From Polycladomyces abyssicola (GTDB lineage Bacteria > Bacillota > Bacilli > Thermoactinomycetales > JIR-001): a DNA stretch of 64,000 bases. Shown one piece after another: positions 45,860 through 55,162 of the stretch. Position numbers and translations under genes: made by a program. Within the stretch, counting starts at the first letter, position 1; every line of letters begins with the position of its first letter. The DNA lies in the NCBI RefSeq assembly GCF_018326425.1, contig NZ_AP024601.1, forward strand, positions 2,716,001 to 2,780,000, written 5' to 3'. The notes under the pieces were generated by a model that did no database searches, had not been told where the DNA came from, and saw only the letters and a list, made by a program, of their open reading frames with translations.

Positions 45860-46025
45860 TATAATCAGATTGGCACCTGCACATGTAATCATGATACGGG
45901 ATATTTTCCCCAGCTGAGCGACTTGAAACAATCCGAGGTGCAGAGTGGCCTATAGCGTTGCTGGGCGAAATGGAAAACGGTACAATCGAACAATCTCGTA
46001 TGAGACCTTAGAAGGAGTCCGCACA
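45860..46025 (+). promoter_or_regulatory. Promoter element and structured leader of the antiporter gene
   Basis: TATAAT at 45860-45865 (no clear -35) would give a leader of about 155 bases before the ATG at 46026. The leader starts with CACCTGCAC (45874-45882), which can pair with GTGCAGAGTG (45938-45947), and has a GGGA/TCCC arm inside. A regulatory RNA is possible, not shown. Confidence 0.35.
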
Positions 46026-47264
46026 ATGGAATCCAAAGTAATGGAAATCGCACAAACCGAAATGTTTATGTTTTCCATGGTCTTTCTGCTCGGGCTGATC
46101 GCCACCCGACTGGCGGAATGGATCCGCATCCCCGACGTTGCATTATTCTTGATACTTGGCATGCTCGTCGGTCCGGCCGGTTTGAACTGGATCGTACAGC
46201 CCGGCAACTCTGTGGCTTATCAGTTCATCATTTTGATCGGGTCCACGTTGATCCTGTTTGAAGGAGGACGAGCGATTCAATTTACCGTATTAAAGCGCGT
46301 ATGGATCACGGTGACCCTGTTATCCGTTCCTGGCGTGCTCATCACTGCCGCCATCGTGACAGCAACGGCGGTCGTCATATTGAAATTGCCGGTTTTGTAT
46401 GCCGCCTTGTTGGCAGCGGTGATCGCGTCGACCGATCCGGCGACATTGATCCCCGTCTTCCGCCAAGTGGCGGTGGAACCCCGGGTACGTCAAACCGTCG
46501 AATCAGAATCCGCTTTCAACGATGCCACCGGCTCGATTCTCACCTTCACTATTCTAGGACTGATCCTCGGCGAAACCCGTTTTTCCGCCATTGATACCAT
46601 CTGGAGTTTCGTTCGCGAGGCCGGTGGCGGATTGATCGTCGGCATCCTGGTTGGCTGGCTGGGTTTGTTGGTCACATCCGAGCATCGAATGGGCGTATTT
46701 CGCCGGTATGGTACAGTCGTCAGCCTGCTGGTGGCGATCGGTTCCTACCTGGCGGCAGGCTCGATACACGCCAGTGGTTTCATGGCCACTTTTGCCGCGG
46801 GCGTTGTTTTCGGCAACCCGGATCAGTTCCGGTTGCGCATCCCGGAGAACACCGTTTCGGAAATCGTCTTATTCGGAGACACTGTCACATTGCTGTTACG
46901 CAAACTGATCTTCGTTCTGCTCGGGACACAAGTCAATTTCGACGTATTGTCCCAATACTGGTGGCAAGGCATACTGGTCGTTCTTGTGTTGATGTTTGTC
47001 GCACGTCCATTTACCGTGCTGGCATGCGCCCTGCCCGACCGGATCGCTCGCTGGCGATGGCGGGAGGTATTGTTTTTCTTTTGGGTGAGGGAAACCGGCG
47101 TAATCCCCGCCGCCTTGTCCGGTATGATCGTCGGTGCCGGTGTCGCGCATGCCGATGTGATCGCGGCAGTCACGTTTATCGCCATCCTGTTGACCATCGT
47201 GCTCCAGGCGAGCACCACCGGCGTGGTCGCCCGTTGGCTCGGTGTGGATGTAGCCAAAGAATGA
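46026..47264 (+). CDS. Cation:proton antiporter, CPA1/NhaP-like
   Basis: 412 residues, about 12 membrane segments. IASTDPATLIPVFRQ and ESAFNDATGSI carry the paired acidic residues typical of NhaP/CPA1 exchangers; WVRETGVIPAALSGM follows later. Probably exports Na+ (or another cation) against H+. The ATG at 46026 has AAGGAG nine bases upstream. The DUF5819 gene begins 63 bases after it on the same strand. Confidence 0.88.
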   Translation: MESKVMEIAQTEMFMFSMVFLLGLIATRLAEWIRIPDVALFLILGMLVGPAGLNWIVQPGNSVAYQFIILIGSTLILFEGGRAIQFTVLKRVWITVTLLSVPGVLITAAIVTATAVVILKLPVLYAALLAAVIASTDPATLIPVFRQVAVEPRVRQTVESESAFNDATGSILTFTILGLILGETRFSAIDTIWSFVREAGGGLIVGILVGWLGLLVTSEHRMGVFRRYGTVVSLLVAIGSYLAAGSIHASGFMATFAAGVVFGNPDQFRLRIPENTVSEIVLFGDTVTLLLRKLIFVLLGTQVNFDVLSQYWWQGILVVLVLMFVARPFTVLACALPDRIARWRWREVLFFFWVRETGVIPAALSGMIVGAGVAHADVIAAVTFIAILLTIVLQASTTGVVARWLGVDVAKE

Positions 47265-47327
47265 ACGGCTTTTGTTTCCCAAGTATGATAGGATAATAGC
47301 TGAACCTTCCCGGACGAGGTGAGGTCC

Positions 47328-47942
47328 GTGAATTGGAAAACCGCCGTATTGGGCACTTGGATCATTGGCCTGGCGTGCTTGTTGGGCTTTCACTTCGGCA
47401 TGACCGCTTTGTACCTGGCACCACCCAACCCGGTCAAGCAAGCATGGTTTGAGCCTATGATGAAATATATGGACCCTTTGTTCATGCAGAACTGGAAATT
47501 ATTTGCTCCCAATCCCGTTTCCCAACACCAGAATATCTTCGTCAAGGCCAAGTGGAAGGATCCGGAGACGGGCCAAATCAAGGAAACCCCTTGGCGTGAT
47601 GTTTCCCAGCCCCTGATCACCCACATACAACGGGACCGCTTTTCCAACGACGGACGTTTGTACCGGTTTCAATACACCGCCATCACCTGGTTCACCGACA
47701 AAGACCGGAACCGCAAGGCCAAGGGTGAACAGATGCTGGAGCGGGTGGCCGCCAACGCAATCCGCGACTTTCCGCACCGGCCCCACGTACTGCAAGTGAA
47801 AGTGCGCATCGTCACCAACGTATTTCCGCGGTTTTACGAACGGTACAAGCCTGATCGCAAGGGTACGTTTTACTACCGCGAAACAAATTGGATGAACGTT
47901 CGTCCCATCGATTCGGGAACGACGGGAGGGAGCTTCCGATGA
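47328..47942 (+). CDS. DUF5819-family (SdpA-like) membrane-anchored protein
   Basis: 204 residues. One N-terminal membrane segment (VLGTWIIGLACLLGFHFGMT), then a soluble outer part with WKLFAPNPVSQHQNIFVKAK, a signature of DUF5819. The protein resembles SdpA-type partners of HTTM proteins in sequence layout. The GTG at 47328 follows GAGGTGAGG. It overlaps the HTTM gene by four bases (ATGA). Role unknown; the coupling implies the two proteins act together. Confidence 0.75.
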   Translation: MNWKTAVLGTWIIGLACLLGFHFGMTALYLAPPNPVKQAWFEPMMKYMDPLFMQNWKLFAPNPVSQHQNIFVKAKWKDPETGQIKETPWRDVSQPLITHIQRDRFSNDGRLYRFQYTAITWFTDKDRNRKAKGEQMLERVAANAIRDFPHRPHVLQVKVRIVTNVFPRFYERYKPDRKGTFYYRETNWMNVRPIDSGTTGGSFR

Positions 47943-49339
47943 CCACCCGGATCTTCCGCTTTCTCACCAAGGAACATATGTTGATCGGAGCCAGTCTGGT
48001 ACGGATCGCCGTCGCTGCGGCCATTCTTTTTTACTTACTCTCCAACTATACCGATCGCCATTTGTTGTGGGGCACTCACGGCATTTGGCCATACGACGAC
48101 TTTTTGCGGTATCTTCGGGAGCGTCACACCTTTTCGCTCTACCAACTCAGTGCGGATCGCATCTATTTCGAATGGGTGTACCACGCGACCATTTTGGTCG
48201 CATTGGCCTACCTGATCGGTTACCGGACACGGGTCACCGGCGTGCTGCTCGCGGTGCTGTATTGGTCCCTGTTCATCCGCAACCCTTTTATCACCAACGG
48301 TGGGGACAACGTTCTCCGATTGGACCTGTTTTACCTCATGTTCGCCAACACCGGTGCCTGGTTCTCGTGGGATGCCCGCCGTCGTCGGAGGCAGCCGGAT
48401 CAAACGGCCGCCTCGCTCCCTCGCCAGATGCTGGCGGTTCTTCACAACGCAGCAGTACTGGCCATCATGATTCAAGTGTCAATGGTTTATTTTACTTCGG
48501 GTATGTATAAAGTGATGGGCAGCATGTGGCAACACGGGACAGCCATCTACTATGCCACGCGGGTCAACGAGTTTTACTGGCCCGGTTACAGTGAGTGGAT
48601 CTGGAAATATGATATCGTGGTGGTCTTGTTAAGCTATGCCACCGTGTTTTTTCAGGTCGGATTTCCGTTTTTGCTGCTCAATCGTTACACCAAATACGCG
48701 GCTGTCTGTTTCGCCGTCTTCATGCATATCGGGATCGCTCTGTTCATGGGGTTGATCGAATTTTCGTGGGTGATGATCGGAAGTGAAATGATATTGCTGA
48801 CCGACCGCGACTACCGGCGGATCGGCTTAGCCATCACATGGGTGGGAGATCAAATGAGGATAGGATGGGAGAAATTGACCCAGTGGATTGGAGAGAGGAA
48901 CTGGGCGCAACGTCACCGTGTCATCGTGTTTTATGACGGATGGTGCCCGTTTTGCAGGCAAAGTGTGGAGACGGCTCGCAAACTGGACTGGTTCTCCCTG
49001 CTGACGTTTGTCTCTTTCCGTGAGCCGGGCGTCATCGAACGATACGGATTGTCGGCGGAAAAAGTGGAGAAACGCTTGCACAGTACCGTGGACGGCCGAC
49101 ATTTTCGTGACGGGATTGACGGCATCATCCAGATGTCCTCCCGCCTGCCGCTTCTGTGGCCCTTGGTTCCACTGATGTGGATCGCACGCCGGATCGGGAT
49201 GGGCCAAAAAGTGTACGATTTCATTGCCAGCCGCCGGACGGTGATTCCTGCGGGTGGTTGCGATGATGCATGTCCTGTCAACCCGGCAGAAAAAGAGACT
49301 GCATCCACCAGCGAAGAAGAAAACCCCGGCAAGGCATAA
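47939..49339 (+). CDS. HTTM-domain membrane protein fused to a DUF393 thiol-oxidoreductase-like domain
   Basis: 466 residues. Residues about 10-300 form an HTTM domain (horizontally transferred transmembrane domain, shared with vitamin-K-dependent carboxylase and SdpB) with RIYFEWVYHATILVALAYL, NPFITNGGDNVLRLDLFYL and FTSGMYKVMGSMWQHGTAIY. Residues about 325-450 are DUF393: VIVFYDGWCPFCRQSVETAR with a CPFC active-site pair, and a C-terminal GGCDDACPV. The fusion of the two is the notable point. Translationally coupled to the DUF5819 gene. A terminator follows directly. Confidence 0.85.
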   Translation: MTTRIFRFLTKEHMLIGASLVRIAVAAAILFYLLSNYTDRHLLWGTHGIWPYDDFLRYLRERHTFSLYQLSADRIYFEWVYHATILVALAYLIGYRTRVTGVLLAVLYWSLFIRNPFITNGGDNVLRLDLFYLMFANTGAWFSWDARRRRRQPDQTAASLPRQMLAVLHNAAVLAIMIQVSMVYFTSGMYKVMGSMWQHGTAIYYATRVNEFYWPGYSEWIWKYDIVVVLLSYATVFFQVGFPFLLLNRYTKYAAVCFAVFMHIGIALFMGLIEFSWVMIGSEMILLTDRDYRRIGLAITWVGDQMRIGWEKLTQWIGERNWAQRHRVIVFYDGWCPFCRQSVETARKLDWFSLLTFVSFREPGVIERYGLSAEKVEKRLHSTVDGRHFRDGIDGIIQMSSRLPLLWPLVPLMWIARRIGMGQKVYDFIASRRTVIPAGGCDDACPVNPAEKETASTSEEENPGKA

Positions 49340-49357
49340 ACCTGCCGGGGTTTTGCT
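49321..49357. terminator. Bidirectional terminator between HTTM gene and rocA
   Basis: AACCCCGGCA (49321-49330) pairs with TGCCGGGGTT (49342-49351), with TTTT after it on the plus strand and TTTTC after it on the minus strand. It covers the HTTM stop codon. Confidence 0.85.
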
Positions 49358-49364
49358 TGTGACT

Positions 49365-50912
49365 TCAGAACAACTCGGAAACCACTTTGGCTTGGGTGAA
49401 CAAGAGCAGGTAATCGCGTCCGCCTGCTTTGGAGTCGGTACCGGACATGTTGAAGCCACCGAACGGATGCACACCCACCAAAGCACCGGTACATTTACGG
49501 TTGAAGTACAGGTTGCCGACATGGAACTCTTCACGTGCTTTTTCCAGATTGGCGCGGTTTCTGGAAATAACGGCACCGGTCAAACCGTACTCGGTGTTGT
49601 TGGCAATTTCCAGCGCATGATCAAAGTCTTTCGCCTTGATGAACGCCACTACCGGACCGAAGATCTCTTCTTGGGCGATCCGGGCGTTCGGGTCCACATC
49701 GGCGAAGATCGTCGGCTGGATGAAGTACCCGTTTCCTTCGGCTTTTCCGCCACCGATCACCAAACGGCCTTCCTGTTTTCCGATCTCAATATATTCCAGG
49801 ATTTTCTTGTAGGCGTTTTCGTCGATCACCGGACCCATATCGATGCCGAATTCACGCGCTTCAGCCACTTTGAGGTTTTTTACTCTCTCGGTTACTTTGG
49901 CCAGCACTTCGTCGTAGACGTCTTGATGGACAATTGCCCGGGAGCAAGCAGAACATTTTTGACCGGAGAAACCAAACGCCGAAGTGACAATCGCTTGAGC
50001 AGCCAGATCCAGGTCAGCCTCTTTGTCCACAATGATGGAATCTTTTCCGCCCATCTCCGCGATGACGCGTTTGATCCATTTTTGCCCTTTGGCCCGTTTG
50101 GCAGCCAGCTCGTTGATGCGCAGCCCCACGTCACGGGAACCCGTGAAGGAGATGAACCGTGCCAACGGATGTTTCACCAAGTACTCACCCACGACCGGTC
50201 CGGAACCGGGCACGAAGTTGACAACGCCCGCCGGCAGACCGGCTTCCTCCAGGATTTCCATGAACTTGGCGGCGATCACCGTCGTCGGCCCGGCCGGTTT
50301 CAGCACCACGGTGTTACCCGCGACGATCGCGGAAGTGGTCATGCCAACCATGATGGCCAACGGGAAGTTCCACGGCGGGATGATGATCCCCACACCCAGC
50401 GGAATGTAGGTGAGCTCGTTGTCTTCTCCCGGAATGCGGGTCAACGGTTGCCGTTCGCTCAGACGAATCATTTCACGACCGTAGAACTCCATAAAGTCAA
50501 TCGCTTCGGCGGTGTCGGCATCGGCTTCCGGCCAGGATTTGCCAGCTTCGAACACCATCCAAGCGGAGAACTCATGTTTTTTCCGGCGCAGAATGGACGC
50601 CGCTTTGAACAAAATCCGGGCACGTGCTTCAGGAGAAACTTTTTTCCAGGTTTCGAAGGTTTTCGCGGCCACTTGGATGGCTTTTTCCGCGTGCTCTTCC
50701 GTGCCTTTGGACGTATAACCGACTACCTGATCCAAGTTGGACGGGTTGATGGAGTGGTACTTCTCTTCGGTTTTGATCCGCTCTCCGCCGATGATCAAGT
50801 CATATTCGCGACCCAGTTCGGATTCCACTTTGGCCAGTGCTTCTTCAAACGCGCGTCGGTTTTCTTCTTTGGAGAAATCGGTGAAGGGTTCATTTCGAAA
50901 TTCGACTACCAA
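49365..50912 (-). CDS. rocA: 1-pyrroline-5-carboxylate dehydrogenase
   Basis: 515 residues of the aldehyde dehydrogenase superfamily: [37 protein letters not shown], catalytic Glu in [14 protein letters not shown] and nucleophilic Cys in [14 protein letters not shown]. Oxidises glutamate semialdehyde to glutamate. Length and motifs fit RocA/PutC of bacilli. TTG start with GGAGG eight bases upstream. Divergent from putB. Confidence 0.95.
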   Translation of the reverse strand: MVVEFRNEPFTDFSKEENRRAFEEALAKVESELGREYDLIIGGERIKTEEKYHSINPSNLDQVVGYTSKGTEEHAEKAIQVAAKTFETWKKVSPEARARILFKAASILRRKKHEFSAWMVFEAGKSWPEADADTAEAIDFMEFYGREMIRLSERQPLTRIPGEDNELTYIPLGVGIIIPPWNFPLAIMVGMTTSAIVAGNTVVLKPAGPTTVIAAKFMEILEEAGLPAGVVNFVPGSGPVVGEYLVKHPLARFISFTGSRDVGLRINELAAKRAKGQKWIKRVIAEMGGKDSIIVDKEADLDLAAQAIVTSAFGFSGQKCSACSRAIVHQDVYDEVLAKVTERVKNLKVAEAREFGIDMGPVIDENAYKKILEYIEIGKQEGRLVIGGGKAEGNGYFIQPTIFADVDPNARIAQEEIFGPVVAFIKAKDFDHALEIANNTEYGLTGAVISRNRANLEKAREEFHVGNLYFNRKCTGALVGVHPFGGFNMSGTDSKAGGRDYLLLFTQAKVVSELF

Positions 50913-51000
50913 CGAAAACGCCTCCTCTTATCCTGATTTGCCTCCCTTATTGTACCCTACCTCATAGAAAATCTTCAAATCGTTCGAATGATAAAAAGGA

Positions 51001-51028
51001 TTGCAGATCACCCATGCTAGTGTATAAT
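51001..51028 (+). promoter_or_regulatory. Sigma-A promoter of putB
   Basis: TTGCAG (51001-51006), 16-base spacer, TATAAT (51023-51028), about 68 bases before the putB start. Confidence 0.75.
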
Positions 51029-51095
51029 GAAAACGGTTTAATGGTGAATGCTATGACTATTATATACAATCGGCCTCGAAAAAGGAGGAATGAGG

Positions 51096-52016
51096 ATGTC
51101 CTTCTCACGTAAAGTGGTGCTAACAATTGCTGGAAACCCTCTCGTCACGAAATTCGTTTCCAAATACGGTTTGAAGCTGGGGGCATCCCGTTTTGTCGCC
51201 GGAGAAACATTGGACGAAGCGGTGGACATCGTCAAAAAGCTGAATGAAGAGGGCTTGGTCGTCACATTGGACTTGCTAGGAGAAAGTGTGACCACCGAGG
51301 AAGAAGCCCGGCAAGCCACTGACGCAATTATAGAAATATTTGACGCCATCGCCAAAAACGGTGTCAATTCCAACGTCTCCGTCAAGCTGACCCAACTGGG
51401 ATTGGACATCAGCTACGACTTCTGTTTGGAAAACATGCGCCGGATTGCGGCCAAAGCCAAAGAAAAGGGCAACTTTGTCCGCATCGACATGGAAGACTCG
51501 CCTCGGGTGCAACAAACGATCGACCTGTTCAAAACGCTGGTCCAGGAATACGGGAAAGAACATGTGGGCCTTGTCATCCAGTCCTATCTGTACCGTTCTG
51601 AGTCAGACGTCAAAGAGCTGGGTGAGATGGGCGTCAATCTGCGGATTGTCAAAGGAGCCTACAAGGAGCCCAAAGACGTAGCTTTCCCGGACAAAAAAGA
51701 TGTGGACGAAAATTATCTCAAGCTGGTCGCCATGCACCTGAAAAACGGCTGTTACACGGCGATCGCCACCCACGACGAAAACATTATCAACTGGACCAAA
51801 CGGTTCGTCAAGGAAAACAACATCCCCGACGACCTTTACGAATTCCAGATGTTGTACGGTGTGCGCAACGGCCTGCAGCGGCAACTGGTGGCTGAAGGCT
51901 ACAAAGTTCGGGTGTATACGCCGTTCGGAAAAGATTGGTATCCCTACTTTACCCGCCGGATCGCTGAACGCCCGGCCAACGCACTGTTCGTGCTCAAAAG
52001 CTTTTTCAAGGATTAA
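51096..52016 (+). CDS. putB: Proline dehydrogenase
   Basis: 306 residues, FAD-dependent (beta-alpha)8 barrel: VSVKLTQLGLDISYDFCLEN, FVRIDMEDSPRVQQTIDLF, IQSYLYRSESDV, RIVKGAYKEPKDVAFP and YTPFGKDWYPYFTRRIAERP. Oxidises proline to pyrroline-5-carboxylate, the substrate of the divergent RocA. ATG at 51096 seven bases after AAGGAGG. Short monofunctional form as in bacilli. Confidence 0.95.
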   Translation: MSFSRKVVLTIAGNPLVTKFVSKYGLKLGASRFVAGETLDEAVDIVKKLNEEGLVVTLDLLGESVTTEEEARQATDAIIEIFDAIAKNGVNSNVSVKLTQLGLDISYDFCLENMRRIAAKAKEKGNFVRIDMEDSPRVQQTIDLFKTLVQEYGKEHVGLVIQSYLYRSESDVKELGEMGVNLRIVKGAYKEPKDVAFPDKKDVDENYLKLVAMHLKNGCYTAIATHDENIINWTKRFVKENNIPDDLYEFQMLYGVRNGLQRQLVAEGYKVRVYTPFGKDWYPYFTRRIAERPANALFVLKSFFKD

Positions 52017-52042
52017 AAAACCCCGATACCAATTGCGACTTA

Positions 52043-52110
52043 GGCCGTTTTCCCTTTCTCTCTTTCCACAAGCTCAAAGATCGCTCGTTGGAAAACGGCC
52101 ACCTTTTTTT
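52043..52110 (+). terminator. Terminator of putB
   Basis: GGCCGTTTTCC (52043-52053) pairs perfectly with GGAAAACGGCC (52090-52100); TTTTTTT follows three bases later. The 36-base loop is long. Confidence 0.7.
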
Positions 52111-52112
52111 AA

Positions 52113-52155
52113 GGGTGTGTCTGGTGAATACTGTCCACATTGCTTTCCCGGCTCT
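52113..52155. repeat. Fragment of the dispersed repeat (one end)
   Basis: GGGTGTGTCTGGTGAAT, then ATTGCTTTCCCGG, matches the terminal inverted repeat of copies 1-3; the body is absent. Follows the putB terminator directly. Confidence 0.7.
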
Positions 52156-52232
52156 GACAAGGTGGCTGGATGGACCAGGCCGCCTTTTCTTTTTTTGTTT
52201 TTGTCCTATAGGGATTCAAAACCATGAAGGCG

Positions 52233-52306
52233 AATGGAAGAAGTAAAATGGATGTGGTTCCAGGACCTCGATGGCAATCTCATCGAGATTTGTTGTTTTT
52301 ATAAGG
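52233..52306 (+). pseudogene. Tail of a VOC/glyoxalase-like gene
   Basis: A short frame reads VKWMWFQDLDGNLIEICCFY, the usual last strands of glyoxalase-family proteins (DxDGN-x-IEI). No N-terminal part is present upstream; only HEGEW appears, in another frame. It abuts the SDR ribosome-binding site. Confidence 0.5.
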
Positions 52307-52316
52307 AGGAATCATC

Positions 52317-53081
52317 ATGCGACCGGTTGCTCTTATCACCGGGGCATCATCGGGGATCGGCCGCGCGTTTGCCGAGGAGCTGGCGAACAGGGGATATGAT
52401 TTGGTGCTGGTCGCCCGCCGAACCTCCTTGCTGCAGGAGGTGGCAACCTCCGTCGAACAACGGGGGGCGAAGGCAACCGTAATCACGGCCGATTTGACCA
52501 ACGAGGATGAGGTTACCCGGATCAGCCAGTGGATCACTCAGCATCAAATCGACTTGCTCGTCAACAATGCGGGCATCGGGCTGTACGGCCCCGTCATTCA
52601 CACCGACGCCGCCTTGGAACAGGCGTTGGTGCGTCTTCATATCCAAGTACCGTTGGCTCTCACCCGTGCCGCTTTGCCCGATATGATCGCACGAAAGCAG
52701 GGCGGAATCATCCAAGTGTCCTCCTCTCTGGCCTTTTTCCCCACTCCCTACATGGCCGTATATGGGGCGGCCAAAACCTTTTTACTTCATTACACGGAGG
52801 CGTTGGCTGAGGAGCTGAAAGGCACCGGCATCACTGTAACTGTTGTTTGTCCGGGCAGTACCCGAAGCGAATTTGCGGAGCGAACGGGGATAACGCAGCC
52901 CTATGCCGTTTCAGCCGAACAAGTGGTGCGTGAGGCTCTTGACGGATGGGAACAACAAAAAACGGTCGTGGTGACCGGTATCCGCAATCGCTGGATTGCC
53001 AGATTGCCCCGCATTTTGTCGAGAAAAGCCATGCGCCGACTCATCGCCGTTTTTTTCCGTGATCGCAGACCGAAACGTTGA
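52317..53081 (+). CDS. Short-chain dehydrogenase/reductase
   Basis: 254 residues, classical SDR. NAD(P)-binding ITGASSGIGRAFAEEL, DLLVNNAGIGLYG, catalytic Ser in VSSSLAFFPTPYMAVYGAAK with Tyr-x3-Lys. The C-terminus is basic (RRLIAVFFRDRRPKR). Substrate unknown. ATG with AAGGAGG eight bases upstream. Confidence 0.88.
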   Translation: MRPVALITGASSGIGRAFAEELANRGYDLVLVARRTSLLQEVATSVEQRGAKATVITADLTNEDEVTRISQWITQHQIDLLVNNAGIGLYGPVIHTDAALEQALVRLHIQVPLALTRAALPDMIARKQGGIIQVSSSLAFFPTPYMAVYGAAKTFLLHYTEALAEELKGTGITVTVVCPGSTRSEFAERTGITQPYAVSAEQVVREALDGWEQQKTVVVTGIRNRWIARLPRILSRKAMRRLIAVFFRDRRPKR

Positions 53082-53243
53082 CATCCTTAGTCGGGATGAC
53101 CTTTCCTTAACGTAATGGTTGGCTCTGCCTGAAATTCGGTTTGAATCGCGTGATCTCCTCCAGGGAGATTCTTGTTGGTTGGGTTCATCCGCACCCATGA
53201 TATCGGCTTATCCTTTCATTCATTGAACGCGAGGTGGCTCAAA

Positions 53244-53867
53244 ATGGATCCAGTCCACATCCTGTATTTTCTCGCCGTTTCGGTGGCCATCACACTGATG
53301 CCCGGTCCCGACATTTTGTTCGTGATCGCGCAAAGCATGAGCCGGGGAAAAAACGCCGGGATCGCCACCGCTCTCGGCTTGTGTACCGGATTGATCGTTC
53401 ACACGCTGGCTGCTGCACTGGGTGTTGCAGCGATATTGCATCAATCGGCGATCGCATTTGCCGTTTTGAAGTACGCCGGAGCGCTGTATCTGCTGTATTT
53501 GGCTTGGCAGTCGGCTCGTGAAGGAAAAGCAACGTTTGATCTGCCGCAAGCGGAACGACGTTCGCACAGCGCTCTCTACCGCAAAGGGATTTTCATGAAT
53601 TTGCTTAATCCGAAGGTATCATTGTTTTTTCTCGCGTTTTTGCCGCAGTTTGTTCCCCCGTCCGCGGAGAATGCCGTATGGCAGATGATGTTATTGGGCG
53701 TCCTTTTTCTCTTGCAAGCTCTGGCGGTGTTTACCGCTGTCTCCATATTTGCCGGTATGATCGGGCAACGATGGCTTCGACGTCCGGCCGTTGCAAGACA
53801 TGTCAACAAGGTGAAGGCGGCTCTGTTCGCCATTTTGGGAATCCGGCTCGCTTTGATGGAACGTTGA
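53244..53867 (+). CDS. LysE/RhtB-family amino-acid exporter
   Basis: 207 residues and six membrane segments, with the family start ITLMPGPDILFVIAQSMSRGK and FMNLLNPKVSLFFLAFLPQF. Exports amino acids or related compounds; the substrate cannot be inferred. The ATG at 53244 follows GAGGTGG. Followed by a mobile-element relic. Confidence 0.9.
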   Translation: MDPVHILYFLAVSVAITLMPGPDILFVIAQSMSRGKNAGIATALGLCTGLIVHTLAAALGVAAILHQSAIAFAVLKYAGALYLLYLAWQSAREGKATFDLPQAERRSHSALYRKGIFMNLLNPKVSLFFLAFLPQFVPPSAENAVWQMMLLGVLFLLQALAVFTAVSIFAGMIGQRWLRRPAVARHVNKVKAALFAILGIRLALMER

Positions 53868-53899
53868 AAAACATCAGGGATGACTGGCTGGCAAACGGC

Positions 53900-54053
53900 T
53901 TTCGCCTCTCCCACCGATTTCACGACGGCAGGACGCTGCCCTCGTGACCATGTGGCGGCTCGTACCTTTGCGAGTCGGTCAGCCGTCAACCTGTCGAACG
54001 CGGTCATTTTCTGATGAACTGCAAGCCCACCACTTCAGTGGTGGGTAGTTGAC
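53900..54053 (+). mobile_element. Right-end relic of an IS200/IS605-type element
   Basis: GAACTGCAAGCCCACCACT, then AGTGGTGGGTAGTTGAC, is a 9-bp perfect stem (54026-54034 with 54037-54045) followed by TTGAC, as at the right ends of IS200/IS605/IS1341 elements, where the tnpB 3' end and its guide RNA lie. Upstream, frames read like a decayed TnpB tail (PCGGSYLCESVSRQPVE) but no tnpA or tnpB remains. The identification rests on this end structure. Confidence 0.5.
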
Positions 54054-55162
54054 TCCCACGTCTCCTCCGATCCCAGCCACACATATCCCTCTTCCAAGCT
54101 CACTTCCATAGAATGGCCGATGCCCCGTTCCTGCCAGGCCTGTTTCAACCGTTTCGTCAATTCTTCCAACCAATCCCGGTGAACGTACCGTTCATCAGTG
54201 ATCAGCACGTCCTCTTCGCTGGCAGTGATCCGAACGGCGCCGTCCCAATATACCTCCATCACATCCAAATAAGGAATACGCGTCTCCTCTCCATCCTCCA
54301 TGATGACAACGGCATCATCCGCTAACCGGATCTCCCGGTACTGTTGCGGCCGACTGTATCTCCCCTGCGCATGAGCGATCAGACCGGCCTTTTTGGCGGT
54401 TTGTCGCAACTGTTCCTTCACCTCCGGTTCTGCTGTCCAATGATGAACCACTTCTTCCGTCTCGACCGAGACTCGTTTTAGATTCTCATCGATACGGATA
54501 TGAATGATCTCCTTATACGGCAGAAGGGTGAAAGAACGCCAACGGTGAAAGACGAGCGCTTCGTCGGTTATTTGGACGTAACGAGTCCACACACTGAGCA
54601 CATAGGCGAAATAACCCACGAAGGCGCCCAATGCCGTCAACCCCACGGCCAGGTGCACCATGCGATCGGTCCATGTGTATCCTGTGTATTCGGGATCGGC
54701 AAACGCCAGAATCATCCCTTCATCCCGTGCCAGATAAACGGGTACCGCCCGTTCCTCCCGTACCGCCTCCAGGACTTTCACCTGATCAAAAGGAAAATAC
54801 GGCACCCGGTACACATGACGGTCGGTCACCAATGCGTTAGCAGTATAGCCTTTGAGTATGACCGTCTCTCTGACGACGGGGCCGTACTGTCGCATGATAT
54901 CCGCCGTTCCCAGAACGATGACCAACACAAACAGCATGATCGTCAATACACTATACCCTTTAGGACGCCGTTTTCCCCAGTGCGTCGTCATCGTGGCAAT
55001 CGCTGCGGCGGGAAACCAAAGATACAGATACGATTCTCCCAGCCAAAACGGATAAAAACGTACACTGTCCAATACCAACTGATAGGCGATGATGAGAATA
55101 AACGTTCCGACAATCGGCGTACCCAGAAAAAATACCAACCAGACGACTATCCACCTTTTCAT
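54035..55162 (-). CDS. Membrane protein with PH-like C-terminal region; stop lies in IS-end hairpin
   Basis: 375 residues. Four membrane segments at about residues 5-28, 42-60, 72-90 and 170-195, then about 180 residues with repeated beta strands (FTLLPYKEIIHIRIDENLKR, IPYLDVMEVYWDGAVRI) that resemble bacterial PH domains. The final residues WESTTHH and the stop come from the IS200/IS605-like hairpin, so the original C-terminus was probably replaced. ATG after GAAGGGAGC. Function unknown. Confidence 0.65.
   Translation of the reverse strand: MKRWIVVWLVFFLGTPIVGTFILIIAYQLVLDSVRFYPFWLGESYLYLWFPAAAIATMTTHWGKRRPKGYSVLTIMLFVLVIVLGTADIMRQYGPVVRETVILKGYTANALVTDRHVYRVPYFPFDQVKVLEAVREERAVPVYLARDEGMILAFADPEYTGYTWTDRMVHLAVGLTALGAFVGYFAYVLSVWTRYVQITDEALVFHRWRSFTLLPYKEIIHIRIDENLKRVSVETEEVVHHWTAEPEVKEQLRQTAKKAGLIAHAQGRYSRPQQYREIRLADDAVVIMEDGEETRIPYLDVMEVYWDGAVRITASEEDVLITDERYVHRDWLEELTKRLKQAWQERGIGHSMEVSLEEGYVWLGSEETWESTTHH

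Noticed and set aside
49254-50936. 560-codon open frame on the plus strand
   Set aside because: Antisense shadow of rocA without start signal or family motifs.
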